DNA of 39,465 nucleotides. Origin: CAZNNH01 sp964574335. Its GTDB lineage: Bacteria > Acidobacteriota > Vicinamibacteria > Fen-336. The DNA lies in contig CAZNNH010000042.1 of assembly GCA_964574335.1 (NCBI GenBank), forward strand, positions 1 through 39,465. Reading direction: 5' to 3'. This document shows, piece after piece, positions 31,252-39,465 of the stretch. Each line of letters opens with the position of its first letter. The first letter of the stretch is position 1. The notes under the pieces were generated by a model that saw nothing but the letters and a program-made list of their open reading frames with translations, was not told where the DNA came from and did not search any database. A program made the position numbers and the translations under genes.

Positions 31252-32415
31252 ATGAAGCGATGGGCGTTGGTGGGATTGAGCGGGGCCGTGGTCGGTGCCG
31301 TGCTGGTCGTCTCCGGGCTGCTCGGCGGCCCGGCTGAGGCGGTCGAGGACTCGGCCAAACCCGGGCCGAAGCTGGAGAAGGCGACCTTCGCCGCCGGCTG
31401 CTTCTGGTGCGTGGAGGCGGCCTTCGACAAAGTACCGGGGGTGGTGGAGACCCTCTCCGGCTACACCGGCGGGCGGGTGCCGAACCCGACCTACAAGCAG
31501 GTGTCCTCCGGCGGCACCGGTCACGCCGAGTCGCTGCAGGTGACCTTCGACCCCCAGAAGGTCAGCTACGAGCGGCTGCTCGAGGTCTTCTGGCGCAACG
31601 TCGACCCGGTCGACGCCGGGGGCCAGTTCTGTGACCGGGGCTCGCAGTACCGGCCGGCCATCTTCTACCACGACGAGAACCAGAAGCGCCTGGCCGAGGA
31701 GTCGAAGCGCCTGATCGAGGCCTCGGGCCGGCTCAAGAAGCCGATCGTGGTCCAGATCGTCCCGGCCGAGACCTTCTACCCGGCGGAGGCCTACCACCAG
31801 GGCTACCACGACACCAACCCGGTCCGGTACAGGTACTACAAGTGGGCGTGTGGGCGCGAGCAGCGACTGACCGAGGTGTGGGGAGAGAAGGACCTGGCGA
31901 TCTTCGAGAAGGTCGTCCACACGAAGGAGGGGAAGAGCATGGGCGCCTCGTACCACAAGCCGTCCGAGCAGGAGCTCCGGGAGCGGCTCTCGCCGCTGCA
32001 GTACCAGGTGACCCAGCGGGAGGGCACCGAGCCCGCCTTCCAGAACGAGTACTGGGACAACCACGAGGACGGCATCTACGTGGACGTGGCCTCCGGCGAG
32101 CCGCTGTTCTCCTCGCTCGACAAGTTCGAGTCCGGCACCGGCTGGCCCAGCTTCGCCAAGCCCCTCGACCCCGAGCACGTGGTCACCCAGCGCGACTTCA
32201 AGCTGCTGCTGCCCCGGACCGAGGTCCGCTCCAAGGACGGCGACTCCCACCTCGGCCATGTCTTTGGCGACGGACCGCGGCCGACCGGCAAGCGTTACTG
32301 CATCAACTCGGCGGCGCTGCGCTTCGTCCCGGTCTCGCGGCTGGAGGCGGAGGGCTACGGCCAGTACCTGCCGCTGTTCCAGCAGCGGACCGCGAAGGGC
32401 GCGGACAAGAAGTAG
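31252..32415 (+). CDS. msrAB: Exported MsrA-MsrB fusion, methionine sulfoxide reductase
   Basis: A 387-residue bifunctional repair enzyme. A hydrophobic N-terminus (LVGLSGAVVGAVLVVSGLLGG) suggests export or a membrane anchor, so it would repair periplasmic proteins. MsrA: FAAGCFWCVEAAF with catalytic Cys50, FCDRGSQYRPAIFYHD and AYHQGYHDTN. MsrB: YWDNHEDGIYVDVASGEPLFSSLDKFESGTGWPSF, then RYCINSAALRF with catalytic Cys350. The two CxxC zinc pairs of many MsrB forms are absent. MsrA reduces the S and MsrB the R epimer of methionine sulfoxide. The start has an excellent AGGAGG, which lies inside an inverted repeat. Confidence 0.95.
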   Translation: MKRWALVGLSGAVVGAVLVVSGLLGGPAEAVEDSAKPGPKLEKATFAAGCFWCVEAAFDKVPGVVETLSGYTGGRVPNPTYKQVSSGGTGHAESLQVTFDPQKVSYERLLEVFWRNVDPVDAGGQFCDRGSQYRPAIFYHDENQKRLAEESKRLIEASGRLKKPIVVQIVPAETFYPAEAYHQGYHDTNPVRYRYYKWACGREQRLTEVWGEKDLAIFEKVVHTKEGKSMGASYHKPSEQELRERLSPLQYQVTQREGTEPAFQNEYWDNHEDGIYVDVASGEPLFSSLDKFESGTGWPSFAKPLDPEHVVTQRDFKLLLPRTEVRSKDGDSHLGHVFGDGPRPTGKRYCINSAALRFVPVSRLEAEGYGQYLPLFQQRTAKGADKK

Positions 32416-32700
32416 CGGGCAGATCTCTGGTGCCGGGCCCGTGGGCAGCCGCCCCGGGCGCGGCGCCGTTGGCAAGACCCCGGGCGCGGCGCCGTTGGCA
32501 GATCTTTGGGCACGGCCCCGCCGGCAGCTCCCCCGGGGCTTGGCGCCACTGGCCGGTCCCCGCCGCGGCGCCGAGGGTGGGACGCCGGGCACCGCACCGT
32601 CGGCGGATCTTCGGGGGCGGTGCCGATCAGGGGGCTGCCGGCGGGCGTGGTCAGGAGGCTGCCGGCGGGCGTGATCGGGAGGCTCCCGGCGCCGGAGCGG
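32416..32700. repeat. GC-rich degenerate direct repeats between msrAB and the kinase gene
   Basis: Two local patterns: CCCCGGGCGCGGCGCCGTTGG twice about 33 bp apart (32453-32510) and GGCTGCCGGCGGGCGTG twice about 25 bp apart (32633-32680) with a third diverged copy. The latter contains the TGA of the histidine kinase gene. Confidence 0.6.
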
Positions 32701-34369
32701 CCGGCCGATCCCCCTCCCCGGGCGCCAGCGTGAAGCAGACGGTGGTCCCTTGCCCCGGGCCCTCTGACTCGACCCACACCCGGCCCGCGTGCTGCTCGAC
32801 GATGCGGCGCACCAGAGCCAGGCCCACGCCGGTGCCGGGGCTGCCGGGGTCGAGCTTGTCGAACAGGCCGAAGACCCGCTCGTGGTGGCGGGACTCGATC
32901 CCGATGCCGTTGTCCCGGACGTAGAGAACGGGCCCATCCGGACCGGGGCGGGCGCCGACCTCGACCCTGGGGTCCTCCTGGTCGCCCAGGAACTTGACCG
33001 CGTTCTCCACCAGGTTCTGGACCACCTGCCGGAGACGGGCTTGGTCGCCGTGGACCACCGGTAGCCCCTCGGCGATCTCCACCTTCGCCCCGCGCTCGCG
33101 CACCTGACCCGCCAGCGCCGCCACCGCCTCGCGCGCCAGCTCGTCGACGGCGATCGGCTCCGGGGGCTTGACCGCCCGGCCCACCCGCGACAGCTCCAGC
33201 AGCTCGTCCATCAGCCGGGCCATCCGGTCGGTGGCGTGCCGGATCCGCTCGGCGTCCGCCGCAAACCGCTCCAGGTTCCCCTCGAGGGCATCCTGCTCGA
33301 GGAAGCCGAGGAAGCCGCGGATCGTCACCAGTGGGCTCTTCAGGTCGTGCGAGACGGTGTAGGTGAAGCGCTCCAGCTCGGCGTTCTTGGCCTCCAGCCG
33401 GGCGATCAGGGCCTCCCGCTCGGCCTCGGCCCGCTGGGCCTCGGTGACGTCCTGGACCGCGCCGTAGACTCCGGCCAGCCGGTCTTCCGCGTACGACCAG
33501 ACCGGGTGGGCGTAGACACGGACGAAGCGCTCCTCCCCCTCGCGGGTCAGGGTGCGCAGCGTGCTCACCACCGGCCGGTTGGCGTGGAGCGCCGCCATGT
33601 CCCGATCGTCCTGGACCCGGTCGTCGGGGTGCAGGGTCGCCCGCCAGCCGCCCAGCGCCACGTACTCCTCGAAGGCGTAGCCCGTCATCCGCTCGAAGGC
33701 CCCGGCCACCCACACCGGGCACACCCGCCCCTCCGCGTCCACCGCCGACGAGAAGGTGTAGTCCGAGCTGACCTCCGAGATCAGCCGGTAGCGCTCCTCG
33801 CTGAGGTGGGCGGCTCTCAGGCTGCGGCGGAGGTCGGTGGCCACCAGGTGGACGATGGCGGCGGCCACGCACACCACCAGCGTGGCGATCAACGCATGGC
33901 CGACCAGATCGGGCCGAAGCGTCTCGTTCAGGAGCTTCACGTGGCCCCGGAGCTGGCCCCAGGTCACGACGTAGAGCGAGGTCAGGGAGAGAGCCACCAG
34001 CACCACGAAGACCCGTCGCCCGACCAGCAGGCCCGCCACCAGCACGATGACCGGGTACATGATCAGACCGATGTCCTGCAGGCCGTACCCGTTGTGCAGC
34101 AGCCACGTCTCCAGCCCCAGCATCGAGACCACCAGCACCAGGCTGGCCGCGCGCAGCCGGCCCCTTCGGGCCAGGATCATGGCCAGCAGAACCGGGAACA
34201 GAGTCAGGAAGGGACCCAGGGTGGCCTCGTAGTCGGCCAGCGCCGAGATCAGCGTTCCGGCAATCAACGCGGCGAAGGTCAGCCGCAGCGTCAGCGTGAG
34301 CTGACGCGCGAGGTAGGAGAGATCCTCGGGGTCGCCTCGCGTCCGCGGGTCTGAAGAAGGCTGGCTCAA
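32651..34369 (-). CDS. Membrane PAS-domain sensor histidine kinase
   Basis: A 572-residue sensor kinase. About six hydrophobic helices (residues 25-180) lack a large periplasmic loop. A PAS domain follows (ERYRLISEVSSDYTF... YGAVQDVTEAQRAE), then HisKA with the phospho-accepting His341 in TYTVSHDLKSPLVTI, and an HATPase with NLVENAVKF, VRDNGIGI and GTGVGLALVRRI. No receiver domain or neighbouring response regulator is present, so it is an orphan kinase with unknown input. I chose TTG 34369 because the region upstream carries a TAGACT -10-like hexamer (34413-34418) and a noncoding-looking frame; GTG 34441 is the alternative. The stop lies in a short GC-rich repeat. Confidence 0.88.
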   Translation of the reverse strand: MSQPSSDPRTRGDPEDLSYLARQLTLTLRLTFAALIAGTLISALADYEATLGPFLTLFPVLLAMILARRGRLRAASLVLVVSMLGLETWLLHNGYGLQDIGLIMYPVIVLVAGLLVGRRVFVVLVALSLTSLYVVTWGQLRGHVKLLNETLRPDLVGHALIATLVVCVAAAIVHLVATDLRRSLRAAHLSEERYRLISEVSSDYTFSSAVDAEGRVCPVWVAGAFERMTGYAFEEYVALGGWRATLHPDDRVQDDRDMAALHANRPVVSTLRTLTREGEERFVRVYAHPVWSYAEDRLAGVYGAVQDVTEAQRAEAEREALIARLEAKNAELERFTYTVSHDLKSPLVTIRGFLGFLEQDALEGNLERFAADAERIRHATDRMARLMDELLELSRVGRAVKPPEPIAVDELAREAVAALAGQVRERGAKVEIAEGLPVVHGDQARLRQVVQNLVENAVKFLGDQEDPRVEVGARPGPDGPVLYVRDNGIGIESRHHERVFGLFDKLDPGSPGTGVGLALVRRIVEQHAGRVWVESEGPGQGTTVCFTLAPGEGDRPAAPAPGASRSRPPAAS

Positions 34370-34525
34370 CGTCGTGGATCTGCGGCGGGTCTGGAGGACC
34401 GGCGCGGGTGGCAGTCTAGCACGTAGGATGCGCGCGCCCACGGCGCTCTGGCCGCCGCTCTCGGAGCAGAGCCTACCGACGCGGGTGCTACGGCGCCATC
34501 GTCCATGCCGGTCGCGAGTTGGGTC

Positions 34526-37500
34526 TCAGGGCAGCCGCAGCGACTGGCGCAGCTCGCGCACGGCCGCCGCCGGATCCACCCTCTCGCCTCGAAGGGCGGC
34601 CCGGGTCAGCTCCTCGAGGCGATCCTCCAGGACCAGCAGCCCCTGGAGCTCGTCCGCGGCCGCCCGGCCCTCGGCCCGCAGCGCGGCGCGCAGCTCTCCG
34701 AGCCCCTGCTGGTCGAGCTCCAGGCAGCGGAGGAACGCCTCGCCGACGCCGGCCGGGGTCCCCGCCGTGAGCCGGCCCAGGATGCCGATGCCGCCGTGGT
34801 TGAAGACATGGTTCACCGCCACCGTGGCCACGATCTCGCGTCGCAGCGGGTGGGCGTCGAGGTGCTCGGCATAGCTCTGCTGCAGCCTTCGCGGGAAGTA
34901 GCCGCGCAGCAGCGGCCCGGAGAGCGCCCCGTCGGGCAGATCGGTCTCCAGCACCAGCGAGTAGGCCCAGGCCTTGGCGTGGCCCAACAGCACGGCCAAG
35001 AGCGGCCGGGGCAGCCCCCGCTCGCGCTGCGGGCTCGAGAGCAGTTCGTCGCGGCTGGGCACCGCGTCGTCGCTGCGGTTCAGGATCCCGGCCCCGAGCA
35101 TGTCCTCGACCAGGGCCACCCTCTCCTCGTAGCGGGCGGCGCTACGGAGCGTGTCCAGGCTCAGGGCCTGGGCCTGGCGGGCGTTGTCCAGCAGCACCAG
35201 GTCCGCCACCTCGTCGGTCATCTCGGCCAGCAGCCGGTTCCGCTCCGCCCGGGTTTGGAGCACGCCGGTCCGCAGCAGCCGGTCGAGCAGGATCTTCAGG
35301 TTGACCTCGTGGTCCGACATGTCGACGCCGCCCGAGTTGTCCACGGCGTCGGTGTTGCACTGCCCGCCGCCCTCCCAGTACTCGAGGCGCGCCTTCTGGG
35401 TCAGGCCCAGGTTGCCGCCCTCCCCCACCACCCGGGCGCGCAGCTCGCGGGCGTCGACGCGCACCCGGTCGTTGGCGCGGTCGCCGACCTCGGCCTGGCT
35501 CTCGGCGCTGGCCTTCACGTAGGTGCCGATACCGCCGTTGTAGAGCAGGTCCACCGGCGCGGTCAGGATGCGCCGGACCAGCTCTTCCCCGCTCACCCGC
35601 GCCGCCTCCAGCCCAAGGGCCGCCGCCATCTCCGGGCTGACCGGGATCGCCTTGGCGGCCCGGTCGAAGACGCCGCCGCCTGGGCTGATGGCGCCCGGGT
35701 CGTAGTCGCGCCAGCTCGAGCGCGGCAGGCGGAACAGGCGTTCCCGCTCGGCGTAGCCACGCTCGGGGTCGGGGTTCGGGTCGACGAAGACGTGCTGGTG
35801 GTTGAAGGCCGCCACCAGGCGGGTCACCCGAGACAGCAGCATGCCGTTGCCGAAGACGTCGCCGGCCATGTCGCCGATCCCGACGCAGGTGAAGGGCTCT
35901 GTCTGGATGTCCCGGCCCAGGTTGCGGAAGTGGTGCTTGACGCACTCCCAGGCGCCGCGGGCGGTGATCCCGACCTTCTTGTGGTCGTAGCCGACGCTGC
36001 CCCCCGAGGCGAAGGCGTCGCCGAGCCAGTAGCCGTAGTGGGTGGCCACGCTGTTGGCGGTGTCCGAGAGGTGAGCCGTCCCCTTGTCCGCGGCCACCAC
36101 CAGGTACGGGTCGTCGTCGTCGTAGCGGACCACCTCGGGCGGGTGCAGCACCTGCCCGTCGACCCGGTTGTCGGTGACATCGAGCAGCCCCGAGACGAAC
36201 TCCCGGTAGCGCTCGATCAGGTAGGAGTCGAGGGCGGGGCGCGGCGGCAGCTCCCCCTTGAGCACGAAGCCGCCCTTGGAGCCCACCGGGACGATGATCG
36301 AGTTCTTGACCATCTGGGTCTTCATCAGGCCCAGGATCTCGGTGCGGAAGTCGTCGTGGCGGTCGGACCAGCGGATGCCGCCGCGGGCCACCTTGCCGCC
36401 CCGCAGGTGGATCCCCTGCAGCCGGCTCGAGTGCAGGTAGATCTCGAACATCGGCCGGGGCGACGGCATGCTGGCCACCTTCCGGCAGTCGATCTTCATG
36501 GCAAAGACCGGACGCGGCGGCTGCTGGAAGTAGTTGGTGCGCAACACCGCCCCCAGCAGGTCGGCGAGGGCCCAGAGCACCTCGTCGTCGATCAGGCTCG
36601 CGACCGCCTCCAGGGCGGCCGAGACCGAGGCCTCCGCCTGGCGCACCCGCTCCGCCCGGTCGTCGTCGAGGGCGGGATCGAATCGCGCCGCGAACAGCCG
36701 GAACAGCGCCTCCGCCACCGGCCGGTTGCGGAGCAGCACCTGGCTGACCGTCTCCATCGTGTACTGGGGCCGAAGCTGCAGCAGGTGGTTGCGCAGCGCG
36801 CGCAGCACCTCCACCTCGCGCCAGGTGAGCCCCGGCTCCACCACCAGCGCGCCCAGCGGGCCGTCGGTGGCCCGGTGGTCCTCCAGGGCGCGCAGCGCCT
36901 CCTGCAGGCGCTCCCGCCCCTCGACCAGCGCCCGGGTGCGCGGGACCGTGTCCTCGATCTCGTAGCGGTAGAGGTAGGCGGGCCGGCCGTCGGGCAGCGT
37001 GATCGGCACGCTCAGCTCGCCGGTCACCCGCAGCCCCAGGTACCCCAGCGTGGTCAGGGTGGCGGTGAGGCCGAGGGGCTGCACCGAGTAGAGCTTGAGC
37101 GTGGCGTGCTCGGGTCCGCGCTCCACCACCTCCACCTCGAGCTGCGTCTCGAGGACCTCCAGGTGGCCGAGGTCGCCGGGCACGTCGCCGGGGGCCGTGA
37201 CCTCCCGGTACAGCCCACTGCGGGTCTTGTCGGAGACGTGACGCTCCAGCAGGCGCCGTCCTTCCTTCTCGCCGTAGGTCGCGATCAGGGTCGCCGCCAC
37301 CGCGTCCTCCCAGGTGACCAGGTGCCTCTCGGTCAGACGCCGCGCCGCCCCGTCGTCGAGGGGTCGCTCCAGCCGGGCGCGGTCGAAGTAGAAGACGATC
37401 AGGTGGACGGCGCCGCAGTCGTGGGAGGCCACGAACGAGATGGGTCCGAAGGCCTCGGCCAGCGCGCGGCGGAGGTCGCGCTCGACGCGGTAGGCGTAGC

Positions 37501-38809
37501 GGAGGCGGGAGAAGGCGATGGTGAGCGCGGCGTAGCCGGGCCCGAGGCGGTGCTGCACCACCATCTCGTCGTCGCCGGAGAGGGCCACGATCTGGTCCAG
37601 GACCGCCTTCAGGCTGGCGGGGTCGGCGTAGAGCAGCTCGCGCTTCGGGAAGCGGTTGAACAGGCCCCGGGTCTGGCGGTAGACGTGGGTCTTGGGGGCC
37701 GCCCCGCAGTTCTCCAGCAGCCAGCCGAGCTTCTCGCGCAGCAGGGGCACCGCGGAAGCTGGCTGGGCGAAGCCGCTCTGGGAGAGGCGGCCAAGCAGCA
37801 GCGTGGCCCGCTCCAGACGACCGCCGGCGCCCCACTCGCGCACCACCACGTCGTCGATGGGCTCCAGGTGGTGGAGGGCCGAGGCGTTGTTGCCGTAGTC
37901 GACGTGGACGATGCGGGCGTCGTCGTCGCCGGGGAGCAGCCGGCCCTCGACCTCCTCGACCAGGCCGGGGAAGACCACGGGCAGCAGGGCCGGGTCGGTG
38001 AAGACGCCGCTGGCGGTGTCGGGGATCCGGTCCGGCTGGCCGTCGGGACCGATCCGGTAGCCGACCGATCCCATGAAGACGTAGTTGTCGTGGAGCAGCC
38101 AGTCGAGGAAGGCCCGCGCCGACGCAACCCCCGCTCCGCCCTCGAACCGCGGTCGCAGGCGGGGGCCCAGGGCCCTCACCACGCCGGTCATCTCCGGAAA
38201 GTCCTCGACCGCCAGGAACACGCTCTTCAGCACCGAGAAGATCTCGTGCTGGACCTTCCGTTGCCGCTCCTTGGAGTCCAGCCGCTGGATGCGGAAGCGG
38301 CACATCAGCTCCTTGTCCCCCTCGGCGCTCGCCTCGCCGATCCCGACGATGCGCTCCCACTGCCGGCGCACGGTCAGGATCGGGTGGATGGCCGAGAAGA
38401 CCCGCAGCCCGGCCCGGCGCAAGTAGTTCCTGAGGCTCTCGAAGATGAAGGGGGCGTCGGGGGTGTGGGTCTCGACGATGGTGGTCTCGAGGGGAAGCAG
38501 CTTGCCGCCCCGCACGTGAAGGGCCTCCTGCTCCTGGGAGTTGCGCACCACCACGTGCAGACCCGGGAGGCCGTGGAAGAGCTGGAAAGGCGGCGGGATC
38601 TCGTGGACGAAGAAGCGGAAGTTGTCGAGCAGGCGGCCCGAGAGCTCGGCAGCCGAGATGCCGACGGCCATCCAGTCCGGCATCTCGCGGAAGACCAGGG
38701 GGACGAAGGAGCGGAGCAGCTCCCGGTCCTCGGGCGGCGCCTGGCTGGCCAGCAGCTCGAGGATCTCGGAGAGCCGGGTCGCTCTCTCCTGCGGGGTTGT
38801 GGTCGGCAT
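34526..38809 (-). CDS. gdhB: Large NAD-specific glutamate dehydrogenase (GDH180 class)
   Basis: A 1427-residue enzyme that oxidises L-glutamate to 2-oxoglutarate and ammonia with NAD. The N-terminal half holds ACT-like regulatory segments (LVFREMPDWMAVGISAAELSGR, PDAPFIFESLRNYLRRAGL). The catalytic part shows the class motif ARGGIRWSDRHDDFRTEILGLMKTQMVKNSIIVPVGSKGGFV, then DKGTAHLSDTANSVA, DAFASGGSVGYDHKK, TCVGIGDMAGDVFGNGMLLS, LLYNGGIGTYVKAS and NSGGVDMSDHEVNLKILL. It is shorter than the typical 1600 residues, mostly at the N-terminus. ATG 38809 has AGGAGAG upstream; a longer frame to 38926 is Pro/Gly-rich and was rejected. Confidence 0.95.
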   Translation of the reverse strand: MPTTTPQERATRLSEILELLASQAPPEDRELLRSFVPLVFREMPDWMAVGISAAELSGRLLDNFRFFVHEIPPPFQLFHGLPGLHVVVRNSQEQEALHVRGGKLLPLETTIVETHTPDAPFIFESLRNYLRRAGLRVFSAIHPILTVRRQWERIVGIGEASAEGDKELMCRFRIQRLDSKERQRKVQHEIFSVLKSVFLAVEDFPEMTGVVRALGPRLRPRFEGGAGVASARAFLDWLLHDNYVFMGSVGYRIGPDGQPDRIPDTASGVFTDPALLPVVFPGLVEEVEGRLLPGDDDARIVHVDYGNNASALHHLEPIDDVVVREWGAGGRLERATLLLGRLSQSGFAQPASAVPLLREKLGWLLENCGAAPKTHVYRQTRGLFNRFPKRELLYADPASLKAVLDQIVALSGDDEMVVQHRLGPGYAALTIAFSRLRYAYRVERDLRRALAEAFGPISFVASHDCGAVHLIVFYFDRARLERPLDDGAARRLTERHLVTWEDAVAATLIATYGEKEGRRLLERHVSDKTRSGLYREVTAPGDVPGDLGHLEVLETQLEVEVVERGPEHATLKLYSVQPLGLTATLTTLGYLGLRVTGELSVPITLPDGRPAYLYRYEIEDTVPRTRALVEGRERLQEALRALEDHRATDGPLGALVVEPGLTWREVEVLRALRNHLLQLRPQYTMETVSQVLLRNRPVAEALFRLFAARFDPALDDDRAERVRQAEASVSAALEAVASLIDDEVLWALADLLGAVLRTNYFQQPPRPVFAMKIDCRKVASMPSPRPMFEIYLHSSRLQGIHLRGGKVARGGIRWSDRHDDFRTEILGLMKTQMVKNSIIVPVGSKGGFVLKGELPPRPALDSYLIERYREFVSGLLDVTDNRVDGQVLHPPEVVRYDDDDPYLVVAADKGTAHLSDTANSVATHYGYWLGDAFASGGSVGYDHKKVGITARGAWECVKHHFRNLGRDIQTEPFTCVGIGDMAGDVFGNGMLLSRVTRLVAAFNHQHVFVDPNPDPERGYAERERLFRLPRSSWRDYDPGAISPGGGVFDRAAKAIPVSPEMAAALGLEAARVSGEELVRRILTAPVDLLYNGGIGTYVKASAESQAEVGDRANDRVRVDARELRARVVGEGGNLGLTQKARLEYWEGGGQCNTDAVDNSGGVDMSDHEVNLKILLDRLLRTGVLQTRAERNRLLAEMTDEVADLVLLDNARQAQALSLDTLRSAARYEERVALVEDMLGAGILNRSDDAVPSRDELLSSPQRERGLPRPLLAVLLGHAKAWAYSLVLETDLPDGALSGPLLRGYFPRRLQQSYAEHLDAHPLRREIVATVAVNHVFNHGGIGILGRLTAGTPAGVGEAFLRCLELDQQGLGELRAALRAEGRAAADELQGLLVLEDRLEELTRAALRGERVDPAAAVRELRQSLRLP

Positions 38810-38932
38810 GTCGGCACTCTCCTGGATGCGACCGATGTTATGCCAGGGCGCGGGGTGGCGGCCAGCGAGGTCGGGCGTCGAGGGATCGGGCTCGCGCGTG
38901 CCGGGGCCGCGGGGGCCGTGTGTCATAGGGCC

Positions 38933-38960
38933 TTGCGCCGATCGCGAGCGGGGCTAGAAT
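38933..38960 (+). promoter_or_regulatory. Sigma70-type promoter of the riboswitch leader
   Basis: TTGCGC (38933-38938), 16 bases, TAGAAT (38955-38960). The predicted transcript begins near 38967, immediately before the first stem of the riboswitch-like structure. Confidence 0.7.
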
Positions 38961-38969
38961 CCGGCCGTA

Positions 38970-39044
38970 ACATCCGGAGTGGCTCGGCCGACCCGGCCCG
39001 AGCCCGGCAACCTGGGAGGGACATCCCAAGGTGCCTATCCGGCG
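38970..39044 (+). ncRNA. Probable SAM-I/IV-type riboswitch
   Basis: A folded leader with the layout of SAM-I/IV riboswitches. P1: CCGGA (38974-38978) with TCCGG (39038-39042). P2: GGCTCGG (38981-38987) with CCGAGCC (38998-39004) and a C/G-rich loop suited to a pseudoknot. P3: GGCAACC (39006-39012) with GGTGCC (39030-39035), closed by TGGGA/TCCCA (39013-39017 and 39024-39028). The GGCAACC...GGTGCC core is the best-conserved element of SAM-I, SAM-IV and the SAM-I/IV variant class. The k-turn of SAM-I is missing, which favours the I/IV variant. It lies just behind a good promoter. Binding of S-adenosylmethionine is inferred from this architecture. Confidence 0.7.
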
Positions 39045-39157
39045 CCGCTGCCGCTGGCGAGCGCCGGAGATGGGGCGGCGGCGACGAGCCGCGGCAAGAG
39101 AAGTGTCCCGCGCGGAAGCACCGCGTCTCCGGATGTCTCCTGAAGCAGGAGGCATCC

Positions 39158-39358
39158 ATGGCCCCCGAGCATCTCCCGGCGAAGAAGCCGGCTCCCGCCC
39201 GAAGACGCCCTGCCCCGCCGCGACCTGCCCCGCAGCCGCCACCGCAGAAGCGGCAGCCGCTACCGCACCAGCGGCTCTTCGAGGCCCTCGCCCACCCGCT
39301 GTGCGCACGCGAGGTCGCGGAGCTGCTGCGAGCCCTCCCCCATCCTGGGGCGTCCTGA
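39158..39358 (+). CDS. Small Pro/Arg/Lys-rich protein behind the riboswitch
   Basis: A 66-residue ORF, MAPEHLPAKKPAPARRRPAPP..., with AGGAGG (39147-39152) five bases before its ATG, the best ribosome site in the area. Residues 1-38 are a basic Pro/Ala-rich region (pI clearly high); residues 40-62 (QRLFEALAHPLCAREVAELLRAL) look like one or two amphipathic helices. No family is recognised. It is the first reading frame after the riboswitch-like element and so would be under its control. It may be a real small protein or a leader ORF for a methionine-cycle gene beyond the window. Confidence 0.6.
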   Translation: MAPEHLPAKKPAPARRRPAPPRPAPQPPPQKRQPLPHQRLFEALAHPLCAREVAELLRALPHPGAS

Positions 39359-39465
39359 GAGGTCCTTCCAGGGTCCAGCTTTGAAGCCGCACGTGGGACG
39401 ACGTCTGGGCGCGTCATTCTGAGTTGGGCACCGGCGTGACCGCCGGTCAGTGGGGAGAAGAAACG
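39359..39465. other. Right-end tail with a small hairpin
   Basis: About 107 bp after the small ORF. CCGGCG-TGAC-CGCCGG at about 39432-39448 can form a hairpin, followed by GGGGAGAAGAAACG at the window edge. The next gene is not visible. Confidence 0.4.

Noticed and set aside
34505..39157. Plus-strand frame of about 1600 codons opposite gdhB
   Set aside because: It is antisense to a gene with full GDH motifs and is low-complexity Gly/Val/His/Gln-rich. Only its last 66 codons, which follow a ribosome site at 39147, were kept.
1..39465. tRNA or rRNA genes
   Set aside because: I looked for T-loop-like GGTTCGAATCC words and cloverleaf arms on both strands and saw none; a tRNAscan run would be decisive.

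Overview
The window is a GC-rich (roughly 70% by eye) chromosomal fragment, probably from an uncultured bacterium assembled from a metagenome. It holds three gaps of exactly 100 N. The content is a mix of a tricorn-type protease, a secreted GH127 glycosidase, AlkC, a DUF222-like HNH relic, PQQ/PD40 propellers and a REP-associated tyrosine transposase (RAYT), with AGGAGG-type ribosome sites. This fits Acidobacteriota or a similar deep lineage. The assignment is inference; no rRNA or tRNA gene is present to fix it.

Layout. 1-2250: the 3' part of an SNF2 helicase and a SWIM zinc-finger protein with a histone-H1-like tail. 2320-17090: a repeat-dominated stretch where single genes (GH127, tricorn protease, PD40 propeller, HEAT protein, Lys/Ala-rich protein, metallo-beta-lactamase-fold hydrolase, giant TPR/propeller protein) are separated by copies of two short palindromic repeats, here called A (core GTCAGGTCTAGACTTTTGAC) and B (core GGGGACACAATACGGGTTTT). 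A RAYT gene (16073-17089) lies between two A copies. 17072-22117: a two-gene SufC/SufB-like iron-sulfur module, a 162-bp tandem repeat array with a gap, and copZ-copA. 22206-24892: a coupled transglutaminase-like/AlkC pair and a secreted hypothetical. 25072-26349: an SPFH protein with a strong terminator. 26784-27852: a decayed HNH endonuclease gene. 28605-32415: PQQ propeller, a third repeat family (C) with a gap, a DUF2807 lipoprotein and an MsrA-MsrB fusion. 32651-38809: a PAS histidine kinase and a large NAD-glutamate dehydrogenase. 38933-39358: a promoter, a probable SAM-I/IV-type riboswitch and a 66-codon ORF.

The main signal is the relation between repeats and genes. Copies of A and B sit within a few bases of start codons and overlap stop codons. 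They supply the last codons and the stop of GH127, the tricorn protease, the PD40 protein, the RAYT and the SufB-like gene. At seven of the eight A copies, and around the HEAT gene for B, the G/C-run end of the repeat faces the neighbouring gene end. The RAYT alone has both repeats the other way round. GH127, the HEAT gene and the hydrolase are each enclosed by inverted copies. This looks like a RAYT system whose palindromes have paved the intergenic space and may delimit single-gene cassettes; mobility is inference. The second candidate is the riboswitch leader at the right end.

Most genes are otherwise single housekeeping, stress or secreted functions: Fe-S assembly, copper export, alkylation repair, methionine-sulfoxide repair and glutamate catabolism. 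No phage, CRISPR or classical defence island is visible.
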